Below are positions 26,252-34,362 of a DNA stretch of 64,000 nucleotides, piece after piece. Below the pieces are notes generated by a model. That model saw nothing but the letters and a program-made list of their open reading frames with translations, searched no databases and was not told the origin of the DNA. Source of the DNA: Gemmatimonadota bacterium (lineage in GTDB: Bacteria; Latescibacterota; UBA2968; GCA-2709665); contig JAPPJY010000078.1 of the NCBI GenBank assembly GCA_028874335.1, positions 62,001-126,000 of the forward strand. Reading direction: 5' to 3'. Position 1 is the first letter of the stretch. Each line of letters begins with the position of its first letter. Position numbers and translations under genes: made by a program.

Positions 26252-26297
26252 TGTCAGCTATCAGAAAAAGCAGCTATCAGCCGTCAGCTGTCAGCTA
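26252..26297. repeat. Heptad-type repeat, locus 2
   Basis: GTCAGCTATCAG, a short spacer, then CAGCTATCAGCCGTCAGC and TGTCAGC. It lies ~85 bases upstream of the recJ start. Confidence 0.6.
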
Positions 26298-26361
26298 AAG
26301 GCGAAGACCGGAAAACCTGCGGCCTCGCGATTTCAAGAGGCAATATCCGTGCCGTGAGGTG

Positions 26362-26543
26362 AGACCTCTCTCCCCGTCCCTCTCTCCTACCAGGAGAGAG
26401 GGAGAAAAGGCATACGTCGCGTGCCGGTCATCTTTAGATACTCTGATTAACAAGGAAACGCCACCAGGCACGGTTGCAAGCCCAGTTATCCACCCATGGC
26501 CATTCCCCCTTCCTCCCAGGAAGGGGGTTAGGGGGAAGGTCTC
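26362..26543 (+). repeat. Composite repeat D, copy 2
   Basis: Contains the hairpin CTCTCCTACCAGGAGAGAG, the core GCGTGCCGGTCAT, and a second hairpin CCCCCTTCCTCCCAGGAAGG followed by GGGTTAGGGGG. It matches copy 1 at 5030-5210 in opposite orientation. Confidence 0.65.
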
Positions 26544-26640
26544 GACGTGGATCCCGGCGGGTGAAAATGCCTTTCACGAAAATATAATTCTTGGCGCCTT
26601 TGGCGAATTCGGTATATTTGACATTCGGATAACCGACCTC

Positions 26641-26804
26641 GTGTTCTGTCCCGGAAATAAGTTGCCTAAATTCGGCCGCTGAGTCGCCCGTCTCGCAAGG
26701 CGCCTGAGCGCAGGCAACCTGCGTATGGTCGGCGAGCGAGGGGAACGTAGCGAGACGGGATGAATCGTCGGTCGAATGGTGAGGAATTTTTGGGACAGGG
26801 CACT
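26641..26804 (-). mobile_element. Repeat element A, copy 2
   Basis: About 164 bp, ends GTGTTCTGTCCCGG and TGGGACAGGGCAC; interior as in the other three copies. It ends about 30 bases before the receiver gene and supplies the in-frame stop upstream of it. Confidence 0.8.
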
Positions 26805-26836
26805 AGAGTAAACGTGAAATCGAAACGGTTCCCGGT

Positions 26837-27208
26837 TTGCCCAGAATTCTCCTTGCGGAAGACGGTCCAACGGCGATGACCCTTGCCGGTGGGCTGTTCG
26901 ATCACCGGAACGTCGAACTGGACGTGGTTACCGACGGCCGCAGCGCCCTGGAGACGCTCGCGGCAAATCCCAGGGCGTACGCACTCGTCATTCTCGCGTA
27001 CGATCTACCCGAAATCAGCGGGCCGGATTGCATTCGCTTCATTCGGAAAATGCTCGCCCGTCTTCCAATGCTGGTCCTTATCGAAAATCCGGATCCCGAG
27101 CGTCTGGAGGAACTCGCCGCCCTGGGTATCCCGCGCAGCCACATCATGGAAAAACCGGCGACCCCCATATCCCTCGCAGTACGGGTAGGGAAGTTGCTCG
27201 GGCTCTGA
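26837..27208 (+). CDS. Degenerate response-regulator receiver domain
   Basis: 123 residues, starting at a TTG without a good ribosome-binding site. The CheY-like fold is recognisable: RILLAEDGP (acidic pair E8-D9), VILAYDLPEISG (third strand and loop) and IMEKPATP (Lys-Pro near 106). By the fixed spacing to the conserved Pro, the phospho-acceptor position is Ala54 rather than Asp, and the usual Thr is Asn84, so phosphorylation is unlikely. It is a stand-alone pseudo-receiver and the first gene before a YbjN/PspA/DUF4178 set. Repeat element A abuts its 5' end and may have removed the original start. Confidence 0.7.
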   Translation: MPRILLAEDGPTAMTLAGGLFDHRNVELDVVTDGRSALETLAANPRAYALVILAYDLPEISGPDCIRFIRKMLARLPMLVLIENPDPERLEELAALGIPRSHIMEKPATPISLAVRVGKLLGL

Positions 27209-27306
27209 ATAGGCGGCGTTTTTTTGAAACTAAACGCACCCTTGAGAATCAAATATTCACAAACGTGCGGACAGATCCTGTTACCGCAATTTCAAAAGGA
27301 GTGTTC

Positions 27307-27702
27307 ATGTCGCGGCACTTTGAAACCGTAAAGGGCTTTCTTCAGGACCTGGAGCTGGTCATTGAAGAAGAGGATTCCGGAGAGGAACTGGTGGTCGTTA
27401 CCGACGAAGACCGGGGGATCCACCGGCTGATCGTCGATTGCGAAGATCCCATTCTCATCCTGGAACAGGCCATCATGCCGATCCCCGGGAACCCGGGGGA
27501 CCTCTACAAGCGCCTGCTGGAATTGAACCGGACGCTCATCCACGGCGCATTCGCGATAGACGACGAGACCGGGACCGTTCTGTTCCGGGATACCCTTCTG
27601 CTGGATACGCTGGACCGGGCGGAAATCGAAGGCGCCGTCAATGCGTTGGGTCTGGCGCTGGGTGAAAACGCCGAGGAACTCTTGAGTTACAGCCGACAAT
27701 AG
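27307..27702 (+). CDS. YbjN/chaperone-like small protein
   Basis: 131 residues; AAGGAG stands six bases before the ATG. The sequence (FETVKGFLQDLELVIEEED, VTDEDRGIHRLIVDCEDP, LYKRLLELNRTLIHGAFAID, VLFRDTLLLDTLDRAEIEGA) has the alternating strand/helix pattern of YbjN and CesT-like secretion-chaperone folds, which bind partner proteins. It sits 88 bases before a PspA-family gene, the same arrangement as yjfI-yjfJ in enterobacteria. I therefore suggest that it works with the PspA protein; direct homology to YjfI (DUF2170) could not be tested. Confidence 0.65.
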   Translation: MSRHFETVKGFLQDLELVIEEEDSGEELVVVTDEDRGIHRLIVDCEDPILILEQAIMPIPGNPGDLYKRLLELNRTLIHGAFAIDDETGTVLFRDTLLLDTLDRAEIEGAVNALGLALGENAEELLSYSRQ

Positions 27703-27790
27703 TGAGAACAGGGATCAGACCCGGAGAGATGCAGTCCGTTACGGTCCCCCACCTCCGGCCATCGAATCCCGCATCAGACAGGAGCATACC

Positions 27791-28492
27791 ATGGGAATTT
27801 TTCAACGCATTTTTCGCGTCGGTCAGGCTGAAGTTCACGCCGCCATCGACAAACTCGAGGATCCGATTCGCCTCACGGAACAGGGCATCCGGGACCTCAA
27901 AAAAGATCTGAGTAACGCGATGACCAGCCTGGCCGAAGTCAAGGGTCAGGGCATTCGCCTGCGGAAACAGGCGTCGGACAGCAAGAAGGCAGCGGAGGAC
28001 TACGAACGCAAGGCCATGGCGCTGCTGCAGAGGGCCCAGAAGGATCAGATCGATACGGCCGAAGCCGACCGTCTGGCCGGCGAAGCGCTTGCCCGCAAGG
28101 AGGAGAATGTAAATCGGGCAGCCACGCTCAGCGAGAACGCCCGCAAGCAGGAGGAAATGGCCGCGCAGCTGCAGACGCAGGTGGACAAACTCAAGTCCTC
28201 AATCGCCGGTTATGAAAACGACCTCGTAACGCTGCGCGCCCGCGCCCGTACGGCCGCGGCGACGAAGAAAATCAATAGGCAGCTGGCGAAAGTGGACTCT
28301 ACCGGCACGCTCGCCATGCTCGAACGCATGAAGGAGCGGGTGGAAGAGGACGAGTCCCTCTCTGAGGCCTACGGCGAAGTGGCGGACGCATCCAAGAGCG
28401 TGGACGAGGAGATCGACGCCGCGCTTCAGGAAAAGAGTCCAGGCGCTGACAAGCTGGCCGAACTCAAGAGCAAGATGGGAATCCAGGCGTAA
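27791..28492 (+). CDS. PspA/IM30-family membrane-remodelling protein (YjfJ-like)
   Basis: 233 residues; AGGAG lies close before the ATG. The N-terminus MGIFQRIFRVGQAEVHAAID is the amphipathic membrane-binding helix typical of PspA/YjfJ/Vipp1. Long coiled-coil helices fill the rest (LTEQGIRDLKKDL, KAAEDYERKAMALLQRAQKD, KQEEMAAQLQTQVDKLKSSI, RARARTAAATKKINRQL). A final helix ends KLAELKSKMG. Such ESCRT-III-like proteins coat stressed inner membranes. It lies between the YbjN-like gene and a DUF4178 gene, in an apparent operon of three. Confidence 0.88.
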   Translation: MGIFQRIFRVGQAEVHAAIDKLEDPIRLTEQGIRDLKKDLSNAMTSLAEVKGQGIRLRKQASDSKKAAEDYERKAMALLQRAQKDQIDTAEADRLAGEALARKEENVNRAATLSENARKQEEMAAQLQTQVDKLKSSIAGYENDLVTLRARARTAAATKKINRQLAKVDSTGTLAMLERMKERVEEDESLSEAYGEVADASKSVDEEIDAALQEKSPGADKLAELKSKMGIQA

Positions 28493-28545
28493 ATCCGGCA
28501 CGTCGCGGCCCGGGAAAAGGATTACGGCGCCGCAGGGGCGATCCC

Positions 28546-29079
28546 ATGAACTGGAATCCGTTTAGAAAAAAGACCGATGAAGTCGACCCCGTGGTCGACT
28601 TCACGCTTTCCGACCTCAAGCCCGGATACGTGGTCGACTATGACCTGAAGACCTGGAAGGTGACGGCGCAGAACCATTACGATTTCGATGGAGATCGTGT
28701 GAACGAATGGGAACTGACCTGCGCCGATGAAGTGATGTACCTTGACCGCGAGGAGGACGACGGTCTTTGCTGGACCATTTCGCGCAAGGTCCCCGTGTCC
28801 CGGATCGACGACGACCCGAGGTCGCACATCGTGGAAAACGAAGACCCGCCGGAAGAGGTAACCTGCGACGGCGTGACCTATTACGCGGAATCTTCCGACG
28901 CGGGGGAATTCTACAAGAACGGCGAGGGACCCGCGCGGGAACTGATTACCTGGGAGTACCTGGACGATTCCGAACGGAAGACGCTGACGATCGAACAGTG
29001 GGGTGAGGACGACTTCGAAGCCTCCATCGGCGAAATCGTCGAAGAGTACCAGTTCTCGGACATTCTGCCGACGGAGTAG
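28546..29079 (+). CDS. DUF4178 domain protein
   Basis: 177 residues, cytoplasmic, very acidic, without membrane segments. The pattern LKPGYVVDYDLKTWKVTAQN, then HYDFDGDRVNEWELT and YLDREEDDGLCWTISRKVPV, fits DUF4178, a small beta-barrel-like domain found next to PspA, DUF350 and polyamine-synthase genes. The second half (TYYAESSDAGEFYKNGEG, RELITWEYLDDSERKTLTIE) repeats the same design. It ends the plus-strand run and is followed by a strong terminator. Molecular role unknown. Confidence 0.7.
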   Translation: MNWNPFRKKTDEVDPVVDFTLSDLKPGYVVDYDLKTWKVTAQNHYDFDGDRVNEWELTCADEVMYLDREEDDGLCWTISRKVPVSRIDDDPRSHIVENEDPPEEVTCDGVTYYAESSDAGEFYKNGEGPARELITWEYLDDSERKTLTIEQWGEDDFEASIGEIVEEYQFSDILPTE

Positions 29080-29097
29080 AAAATTCTCGATAAACGA

Positions 29098-29132
29098 AAC
29101 GGGGCGGATGACATCCTGTCGTCCGCCCCGTT
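29098..29132. terminator. Bidirectional rho-independent terminator
   Basis: Stem AACGGGGCGGA...TCCGCCCCGTT with an inner GAC/GTC pair, followed by TTTTCC on the plus strand and preceded by A-rich sequence. It lies between convergent genes (DUF4178 and RraA-like). Confidence 0.85.
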
Positions 29133-29138
29133 TTCCAG

Positions 29139-29810
29139 TTAAACCAGAAATTCCAATTTGCTCTTGTGGCCGGCGCGGATTTTCGCGCAGTGATCCTCAA
29201 GATTCAGCATTTCGATAAGACTCCGGCCTTTCTCCATCTCCGCGAGCAGACGCGCTTCCTTCCTCTGGATCTCTTCCGCTACGGGAATCACCTCCGAAAT
29301 CTCTTCCACGGAAGCCACGATCAGGCCGTCGTCGTCGCCAAAGACGATCTCGCCCGGATGAACGCGCACGCCGCCGCACGTGACGGGAACCTGTGTCTCG
29401 AAGAGCCGGTTCGTCGCGCCGGCAACCGGGTTGACCGAACGGGCATAATACGGAAGCTGCTGTTGCCGGATCGCGGCGGTATCCCTGCAGGGCCCGTCGT
29501 TCACGATCCCTGCCAGCCCCTTGCGCCGCGCCTCGGTAGGGAACAATTCCCCGGTCAGCGCCTTGCGGCTTCCCTGGGAGTCAATCACCAGGACTTCCCC
29601 TGGCAGGGCATCGCGAAGGGCGACGATCACGGTCAGAAAGTCCTCGTGGCAGGTCAGGGTATGCGCGCGGCCGATCAGCCTCAGTCCTGGCGTGACGGGC
29701 CGGATGGCGGGGTCGACTGCCCTGACGGGCCGGTTGAGCGCCTTGTATCCATCGCAGACGCAAGCGGTATCCAGCCGGGAAAGGCGTCGTCTGATTTCGT
29801 CGAAGTCCAT
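29139..29810 (-). CDS. RraA-family aldolase-like protein
   Basis: 223 residues. The family includes 4-hydroxy-4-methyl-2-oxoglutarate aldolase and the RNase E regulator RraA. Landmarks are LDTACVCDGYKALN (N-terminal helix), ALPGEVLVIDSQGS, GELFPTEARRKGLAGIVNDG followed by CRD (metal/substrate loop, Arg-Asp), and FGDDDGLIVASVEEI near the C-terminus. The extra C-terminal helix (KEARLLAEMEKGRSLIEML) is usual for sugar-acid-associated members. The alternative reading as an RNase E inhibitor is less likely in this catabolic neighbourhood. It interrupts the PspA-type set and faces away from it. Confidence 0.8.
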   Translation of the reverse strand: MDFDEIRRRLSRLDTACVCDGYKALNRPVRAVDPAIRPVTPGLRLIGRAHTLTCHEDFLTVIVALRDALPGEVLVIDSQGSRKALTGELFPTEARRKGLAGIVNDGPCRDTAAIRQQQLPYYARSVNPVAGATNRLFETQVPVTCGGVRVHPGEIVFGDDDGLIVASVEEISEVIPVAEEIQRKEARLLAEMEKGRSLIEMLNLEDHCAKIRAGHKSKLEFLV

Positions 29811-29839
29811 TGCACAAAACCTTTCAGAATCAAAAAACT

Positions 29840-29920
29840 TTCAGCGATCAGCCGTCAGTGACCTCTCTCCCCGGCCCTCTCAGACAAAGCTGTCAGCTAT
29901 AAGCTATCAGCTGTCAGCCA
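29840..29920. repeat. Heptad-type repeat, locus 3
   Basis: Units TCAGCGATCAGCCGTCAG, TGTCAGCTATAAGCTATCAG and CTGTCAGCC, ~30 bases upstream of the RraA-like start. Confidence 0.6.
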
Positions 29921-29950
29921 AAAAACAAAGATCAAAACCAAACTCAAAAA

Positions 29951-30000
29951 ACCCCTTTTCCCAAATTCCCTGCCTACGGCGTGTTCCTTTTGAAGCGACC
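29951..30000. repeat. 50-bp repeat G, copy 1
   Basis: CCCCTTTTCCC..AAATTCCC and TGCCTACGGCGTGTTCC through GAAGCGACC are the same as at 57661-57710, apart from one base in a C run. Both copies follow a heptad-type repeat and an A-rich stretch. Confidence 0.7.
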
Positions 30001-30037
30001 GATTTTCCCTTTTTCCTTCTTCCTTTCTTCTCGATCT

Positions 30038-31642
30038 TCACCATCCCCATTCACTCTCCCGGTAGTACCTGTCCACCACCGGCGCCAGTTCGGTATTCAC
30101 CTCCACGTCTTCCAGCCCGTCGAACATTCCCTTCCAGAAGTGCAACATACCCATCATTGCCTCCCTGTTTAGGAAGTCCGTTTCGACGTCCGAAAAGCGA
30201 AGCGCCATTGCTCGCTGCTTCAGGTCCGGTTCCGAAATGACGTCCTCCTTCATGGCCAGGTGCCACCCCCACTGTCCCATCGTCGGGATCGAATTGTGGT
30301 AGGGCAACACGTGGAACCCCGCCGCCTTCATCGTCCGGTACACGCAAAGAAACGCGCGCCTGGCGTGGAGCGGGCTGGAACTCTGGGTCGTAAGTATCCC
30401 GTACCGCGAGAGGTGCCGTTTACACGCGGAATAGAACTCCTTCGAATACAGCCGGGCGAGGTCCGGACCCTTCGGATCCGGTAAATCGACAAGAATGATA
30501 TCGTAGATTCCCTTGTCATCCGCCAGAAACCGGCCCGCGTCCCGGGTGACCACGTCCACGCGTTCATTCTCCAGCGCCCCTTCGTTCGCTTCCACGAACA
30601 CCGGATGGGTGCGCGCCAGCCGGATCATCTCAGGGTCCAGGTCCACCAGCGTGACACGTTTCACGTCGCCGTATTTCAAGACTTCCCGGAGCGCCAGTCC
30701 GTCTCCCCCACCCAGAATCAGAACCTGTTCTCTGGATGCGGCCAGTCCCATCGCCGGATGCACAAGCGGCTCGTGGTACCGTTCTTCGTCGTACGTGCTG
30801 AACTGCATTCCGCCGTTCAGGTACAGCCAGTGGTACCCCTTCCACTGCGTCATCACGATCCGCTGGTATGGGGTCTGCGTCTCGAATACCACCCGGTCCC
30901 GGTACCGGCTCTGCTCGCCGAACCGCATGATGGGCTTCATAAATGCGCCCAGAGCAACAAGCCCTCCCGCGGTGATCCAGAACGCCGCAATGAGCGCGCC
31001 CGGTCGCGCCAGCAGGCTCCGGTATCGCCACAATAGTGTGGATGCAACCGCAAAATTAACCGTGCCCAGCGCGATGGGCGTATAGGTCAGCCCCAGCTTC
31101 GGCAGCGCAAAAAACGCGAACAGCAATCCTCCCGCCAGCGCGCCGAAATAGTCCTTCTCCATAACCGACGCGATATTGGTTCTGAGTTCCTCGTACGCGT
31201 CGTTCATGCGCGTTACCAGGGGAATCTCAAGTCCGATCAGGAATCCGATCGCGCCGGCATAGCCATAAATAATGGCGCCCGTCGCTTCGACGAACGCCGT
31301 TCCCCAATAGGCCGCCGCGGCGGATGTCGCGCACAGCGCCGAGAGGGTGAATTCAACCGCGATAAACCGGTCCAGCAACCGCTCCGCAAGATGCCGGCTC
31401 AACCGGCTTCCGAGCCCCATCGCAAAGAACATCAGGGACAATACCAGCGTCCACTGCAGCGTCGGGTTTCCGAGCAGGTAGCTGGCCAGCGTGGAAAGCA
31501 CGAACTCCGCGACGATTCCCGCCAGTCCGGTCGCGAACAGACACGCCTTCAACAGGCGGCCGCTCCCCGAACCTCCCTTCGATATGGGAGGGGGCGCGCC
31601 TTTGCCATCACGGTCTTCGGGGACGCTGTCTATTGCTGCCAT
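30038..31642 (-). CDS. Membrane-fused polyamine aminopropyltransferase (spermidine synthase-like)
   Basis: 534 residues. Residues ~30-250 hold about seven transmembrane helices (e.g. LFATGLAGIVAEFVLSTLAS, IIYGYAGAIGFLIGLEIPLV). Residues ~270-520 are a spermidine-synthase domain: YQRIVMTQWKGYHWLYLNGG, HPAMGL, VLILGGGDGLALREVLKY (decarboxy-AdoMet-binding GGGDG), VTLVDLDPEMIRLAR and IILVDLPDP (catalytic-loop Asp). Such fused enzymes transfer aminopropyl groups to amines. They are found with DUF350, PspA and DUF4178 genes, all present here, so a polyamine-linked envelope-stress role is plausible. Substrate not determined. Confidence 0.88.
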   Translation of the reverse strand: MAAIDSVPEDRDGKGAPPPISKGGSGSGRLLKACLFATGLAGIVAEFVLSTLASYLLGNPTLQWTLVLSLMFFAMGLGSRLSRHLAERLLDRFIAVEFTLSALCATSAAAAYWGTAFVEATGAIIYGYAGAIGFLIGLEIPLVTRMNDAYEELRTNIASVMEKDYFGALAGGLLFAFFALPKLGLTYTPIALGTVNFAVASTLLWRYRSLLARPGALIAAFWITAGGLVALGAFMKPIMRFGEQSRYRDRVVFETQTPYQRIVMTQWKGYHWLYLNGGMQFSTYDEERYHEPLVHPAMGLAASREQVLILGGGDGLALREVLKYGDVKRVTLVDLDPEMIRLARTHPVFVEANEGALENERVDVVTRDAGRFLADDKGIYDIILVDLPDPKGPDLARLYSKEFYSACKRHLSRYGILTTQSSSPLHARRAFLCVYRTMKAAGFHVLPYHNSIPTMGQWGWHLAMKEDVISEPDLKQRAMALRFSDVETDFLNREAMMGMLHFWKGMFDGLEDVEVNTELAPVVDRYYRESEWGW

Positions 31643-31665
31643 ACCCTCTTCTTCTGTCCTGCGCT

Positions 31666-31830
31666 AGTGTTCTGTCCCGGAAATAAGTTGCCTAAATTCG
31701 ACCGTCGAGTCGCCTGTCTCGCAAGGCGCCGGAGCGCAGGCGACCTGCGCAAGGTCGGCGAGCGATGGGAACGTAGCGAGACAGGATGAATCGGCGGTCG
31801 AATGGTGAGGAATTTATGGGACAGGACACT
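31666..31830 (-). mobile_element. Repeat element A, copy 3
   Basis: 165 bp, ends AGTGTTCTGTCCCGG and TGGGACAGGACACT, flanked by CT on the left and AG on the right (CTAG at both ends of the palindromic junction). Its right end carries the CTA that is the stop codon of the SDR gene. Confidence 0.85.
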
Positions 31831-32638
31831 AGACCACCTTGCACGTCAACCCGCCGTCCACGACGAGTTCGGCGCCGGTGACGTATTTCGCCTCGTCCGA
31901 AGCCAGGTACAGGGCGGCATACGCCACGTCCCAGGCATCGCCCATCCTGCCCATCGGACACTGGTTGTCTCGAATCTGAATCATCTTCTCCACGTCACCC
32001 TGCGCGTAGAATTCGGCCAGGGATTTCGCCACCATGGGTGTATTCATGAATCCGGGCAGTATCGAGTTGGCGCGGATATTCTTCGTGGCATACTGCATCG
32101 CGATACTCTGGGTGAGCTGATTCACCCCACCCTTGGTCGCGCTGTAGGAGACATAGGGCACGCCGAGCCAGCGGATCGAGGTGATCGAAGAGATATTCAC
32201 AATCGCGCCGCCGCCCTGTCGTTCCATATGGGGCAGTACGTGCTTACACGTCAGAAACATACTCTTGAGATTCACGTCGACCACGCGGTCCCAGGTTTCC
32301 TCGCTGAGTTCAACGCATCCGCCCACGTGGAGAATGCCCACGTTGTTGTGCAGAATGTCAATACGGTCGTAGGTATCGAAGCACCGTGCGACGAGGGTTT
32401 CCACGTCTTCGGACCGCGACACGTCCGCCTGGTGTGCCGTACAGTCCCCTCCCTCGCGCGCGATGATGTCCCGGGTCTCCTCCGCAGCCTCCGGACTGAC
32501 GTCCACGGCGAATACGCGGGCGCCTTCCCGCGCAAAGAGTACGGCAGCCGCCTTGCCGTTTCCCCATCCGGGTCCGACGGAACCGGCTCCCGTCACGATT
32601 GCGATCTTGTCTTTCAGGCGATTTGCCACGGCAGCCAC
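31829..32638 (-). CDS. Short-chain dehydrogenase/reductase
   Basis: 269 residues from GTG (a second GTG four codons on is possible). Classical SDR motifs are all present: IAIVTGAGSVGPGWGNG (TGxxxGxG nucleotide loop with a small insertion), NNVGIL, NISSITSI (Ser), YSATKGG (catalytic Tyr-x-x-x-Lys), LPGFMNTPM and GAELVVDGG. It starts three bases after the stop of the DUF350 gene and should be cotranscribed with it. Substrate unknown. The last codon and stop overlap repeat element A, so the original C-terminus may have been altered by the insertion. Confidence 0.88.
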   Translation of the reverse strand: MAAVANRLKDKIAIVTGAGSVGPGWGNGKAAAVLFAREGARVFAVDVSPEAAEETRDIIAREGGDCTAHQADVSRSEDVETLVARCFDTYDRIDILHNNVGILHVGGCVELSEETWDRVVDVNLKSMFLTCKHVLPHMERQGGGAIVNISSITSIRWLGVPYVSYSATKGGVNQLTQSIAMQYATKNIRANSILPGFMNTPMVAKSLAEFYAQGDVEKMIQIRDNQCPMGRMGDAWDVAYAALYLASDEAKYVTGAELVVDGGLTCKVV

Positions 32639-32641
32639 TTC

Positions 32642-33487
32642 CTACAAGACCCACACGATCAAAAGCGACGCCCCGACGTATGAGAACGCTTCGATAAACC
32701 CGGCGCCCAGGTGCGGATTCTCGGGATCCGAGATCTCCGCCGAAAGGTTCAAGCCCGGCAACAGAATCTTGTCAGTCGCAAAGCGAACCACGAGCAGCAG
32801 AACGAGCCCGATGACGACCTCGATCGCAAAGTCCTGAAGGCTCGCCGCCCAGGAAATAAAGTCTCCGGCCACCGCGTGGCGCACCACTATACCGATACCC
32901 ACCAGCGCGCCTGCGAATGCCACGCCGGCAGCGGCGTTGTCCCTTTCAATTTCCGTATGCAGATCGTACGGCGTAGCCCAGTTGTAGACAATGCCCGCAA
33001 GCACCAGCGCCGCCTGTCCCAGCACCCAGAACGCGACGGTTGTGGCCAGACCGCCGAGTTCGCCGGACACGGCCCCGAAGATCACAAGACCCGTTGCGAT
33101 GTACGAGGCGCAGACCACGGCTCCAGTACCTGCATTCTGGTCGCGCACGATCTCGTCCCGGATCGAAAACTGGTGCAGGATCAGCCGGTCGTTGATGACC
33201 CGCGAGAGATTCATCAGCACGATCGACAGCGGGCCGTAGATGAGTACGTCGACCAGGTCGACCTCCAGCCCGTGCGAGGGGCCGGAAATCACCCCGCCTA
33301 TTGCCAGAACCAGCCCGAAAAAGTACCCCACGATCGCCACCGACAGGGCCGTGTTGTCCTTCTCCACAAGCTCTTCTTTCACACGGTAGCTCGGCGTGGT
33401 CCAGTCGTAAACAAGCTTGCCAATCCAGAACAACACATACGCGCAGACCAGGTAAATCCCGGTTTCCAGCAAACTGTCCCACATCAT
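32642..33487 (-). CDS. Doubled DUF350 (YjfL-like) membrane protein
   Basis: 281 residues, about eight transmembrane helices forming two DUF350 units of ~130 residues. Each unit has a helix such as IYLVCAYVLFWIGKLVYDWT or VAFWVLGQAALVLAGIVYNW, a short charged loop (VKEELVEKDNTALSVAIVG; HTEIERDNAAAGVAFAGALV) and two more helices. DUF350 proteins are inner-membrane proteins linked by gene neighbourhood to PspA/YjfJ and polyamine enzymes. It overlaps the upstream lipoprotein stop by an ATGA. It and the aminopropyltransferase lie on the same strand, separated by the SDR gene. Confidence 0.85.
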   Translation of the reverse strand: MMWDSLLETGIYLVCAYVLFWIGKLVYDWTTPSYRVKEELVEKDNTALSVAIVGYFFGLVLAIGGVISGPSHGLEVDLVDVLIYGPLSIVLMNLSRVINDRLILHQFSIRDEIVRDQNAGTGAVVCASYIATGLVIFGAVSGELGGLATTVAFWVLGQAALVLAGIVYNWATPYDLHTEIERDNAAAGVAFAGALVGIGIVVRHAVAGDFISWAASLQDFAIEVVIGLVLLLVVRFATDKILLPGLNLSAEISDPENPHLGAGFIEAFSYVGASLLIVWVL

Positions 33488-34164
33488 TTTCCAAACCTCC
33501 CTCTGCTGCGGCTGCCAAAGCCCGACCGGTTGCGGCCGGACCGGTCCCTGACCCGCTGGGAAAAGGACCGCTGCCTGTTTGCAATGGCCTGTCTCCGGCG
33601 CTGGTAAAACGCCGGCCTCTGCTTCTTTGTGATCGACCCTTCGGTACCGTATTCACGGTTGCGCCCGTAATACGGCCGGCGCCGATCGCGGTTGCTGCGA
33701 TAGTCGTCGTAGTCATTGCGGTAGATCTGTCCCCCGTAGCCCCCGCCCATCAAACTCCGCATCATCGCGTACTGTCCGTAGAACACCCAGAAGCTCCCGC
33801 CGCCGCCCCAGTGCCCGTAATGCGGGTTCCCCACGTAGTGGTATCCGGGCGGATGGGGGGTTTTGTTCACCCCTTCGTCCGACTTGGCGACCAATGCCAT
33901 GCCGAGAAAGGCCGCGTACCGCCGGTAGACCTCCACCGGGACCTCAATCCATTCGGTTGTGCCCCGCCGCTCTCCCTGAACGACCGTGTATCTGTGGTAG
34001 TAGTTCGTAAAAAAGGAGCCGTCCTCCCTCATATCCTCCAGTATGATCATATACGCGGGCGCGTTCGCCAGGCTCTTCTGCATTTCCTGAACGGGGTCCC
34101 TGGCGCCGCACCCGGCAATCCAGAGTGCGGCAAACGCAATTACAGGCCATCGCATCTGTGGCAT
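33484..34164 (-). CDS. Glycine/arginine-rich lipoprotein next to DUF350
   Basis: About 226 residues from the ATG at 34164, with AAGGAG six bases upstream (TTG 34170 rejected). A signal ends in ALWIAGCGA (lipobox Cys near residue 19). The body (YMIILEDMREDGSFFTNYYH, VQGERRGTTEWIEVPVEVYR) is followed by a Gly/Tyr/His-rich stretch. A strongly basic Arg/Ser/Gly tail ends GFGSRSRGRFGK. I do not recognise the family. It is translationally coupled to the DUF350 protein, so a function at the envelope with it is likely. The basic tail could bind anionic lipid, nucleic acid or cell wall. Confidence 0.7.
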   Translation of the reverse strand: MPQMRWPVIAFAALWIAGCGARDPVQEMQKSLANAPAYMIILEDMREDGSFFTNYYHRYTVVQGERRGTTEWIEVPVEVYRRYAAFLGMALVAKSDEGVNKTPHPPGYHYVGNPHYGHWGGGGSFWVFYGQYAMMRSLMGGGYGGQIYRNDYDDYRSNRDRRRPYYGRNREYGTEGSITKKQRPAFYQRRRQAIANRQRSFSQRVRDRSGRNRSGFGSRSRGRFGK

Positions 34165-34362
34165 AAGCAACTCCTTGGCTCAACGGGGACGCTTCGACGT
34201 TTTTTGCAAGCTCAGTGCAAGCAGCACATACAATCCAGGTATGTTCAGCGTAGACCGCGTGCTTGCCTTAATTGTAGAAAGATAGCCCGGCGCCAACGGC
34301 ATGTCAAGGTGCTTGCCCGTGTACCGGAGGGGTTGCTATATTGTGCAGGGAACACCGCGGGA

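Larger units (their letters stand above)
26166..26836. other. Repeat-filled intergenic region
   Basis: Over 650 bases without a gene. It holds a heptad-type repeat, composite repeat D and repeat element A, leaving very little unique sequence (about 26545-26640). Confidence 0.6.

Noticed and set aside
26837..27208. Asp56 as phosphorylation site of the receiver-like protein
   Set aside because: Its distance to the conserved Pro and Lys-Pro is two residues off the CheY pattern, so it does not occupy the acceptor position.
33301..34362. N-terminal extension of the 34363 heparinase gene
   Set aside because: Antisense to the DUF350 and lipoprotein genes, low-complexity Pro/Arg-rich, with no domain; the family N-terminus begins after 34363.
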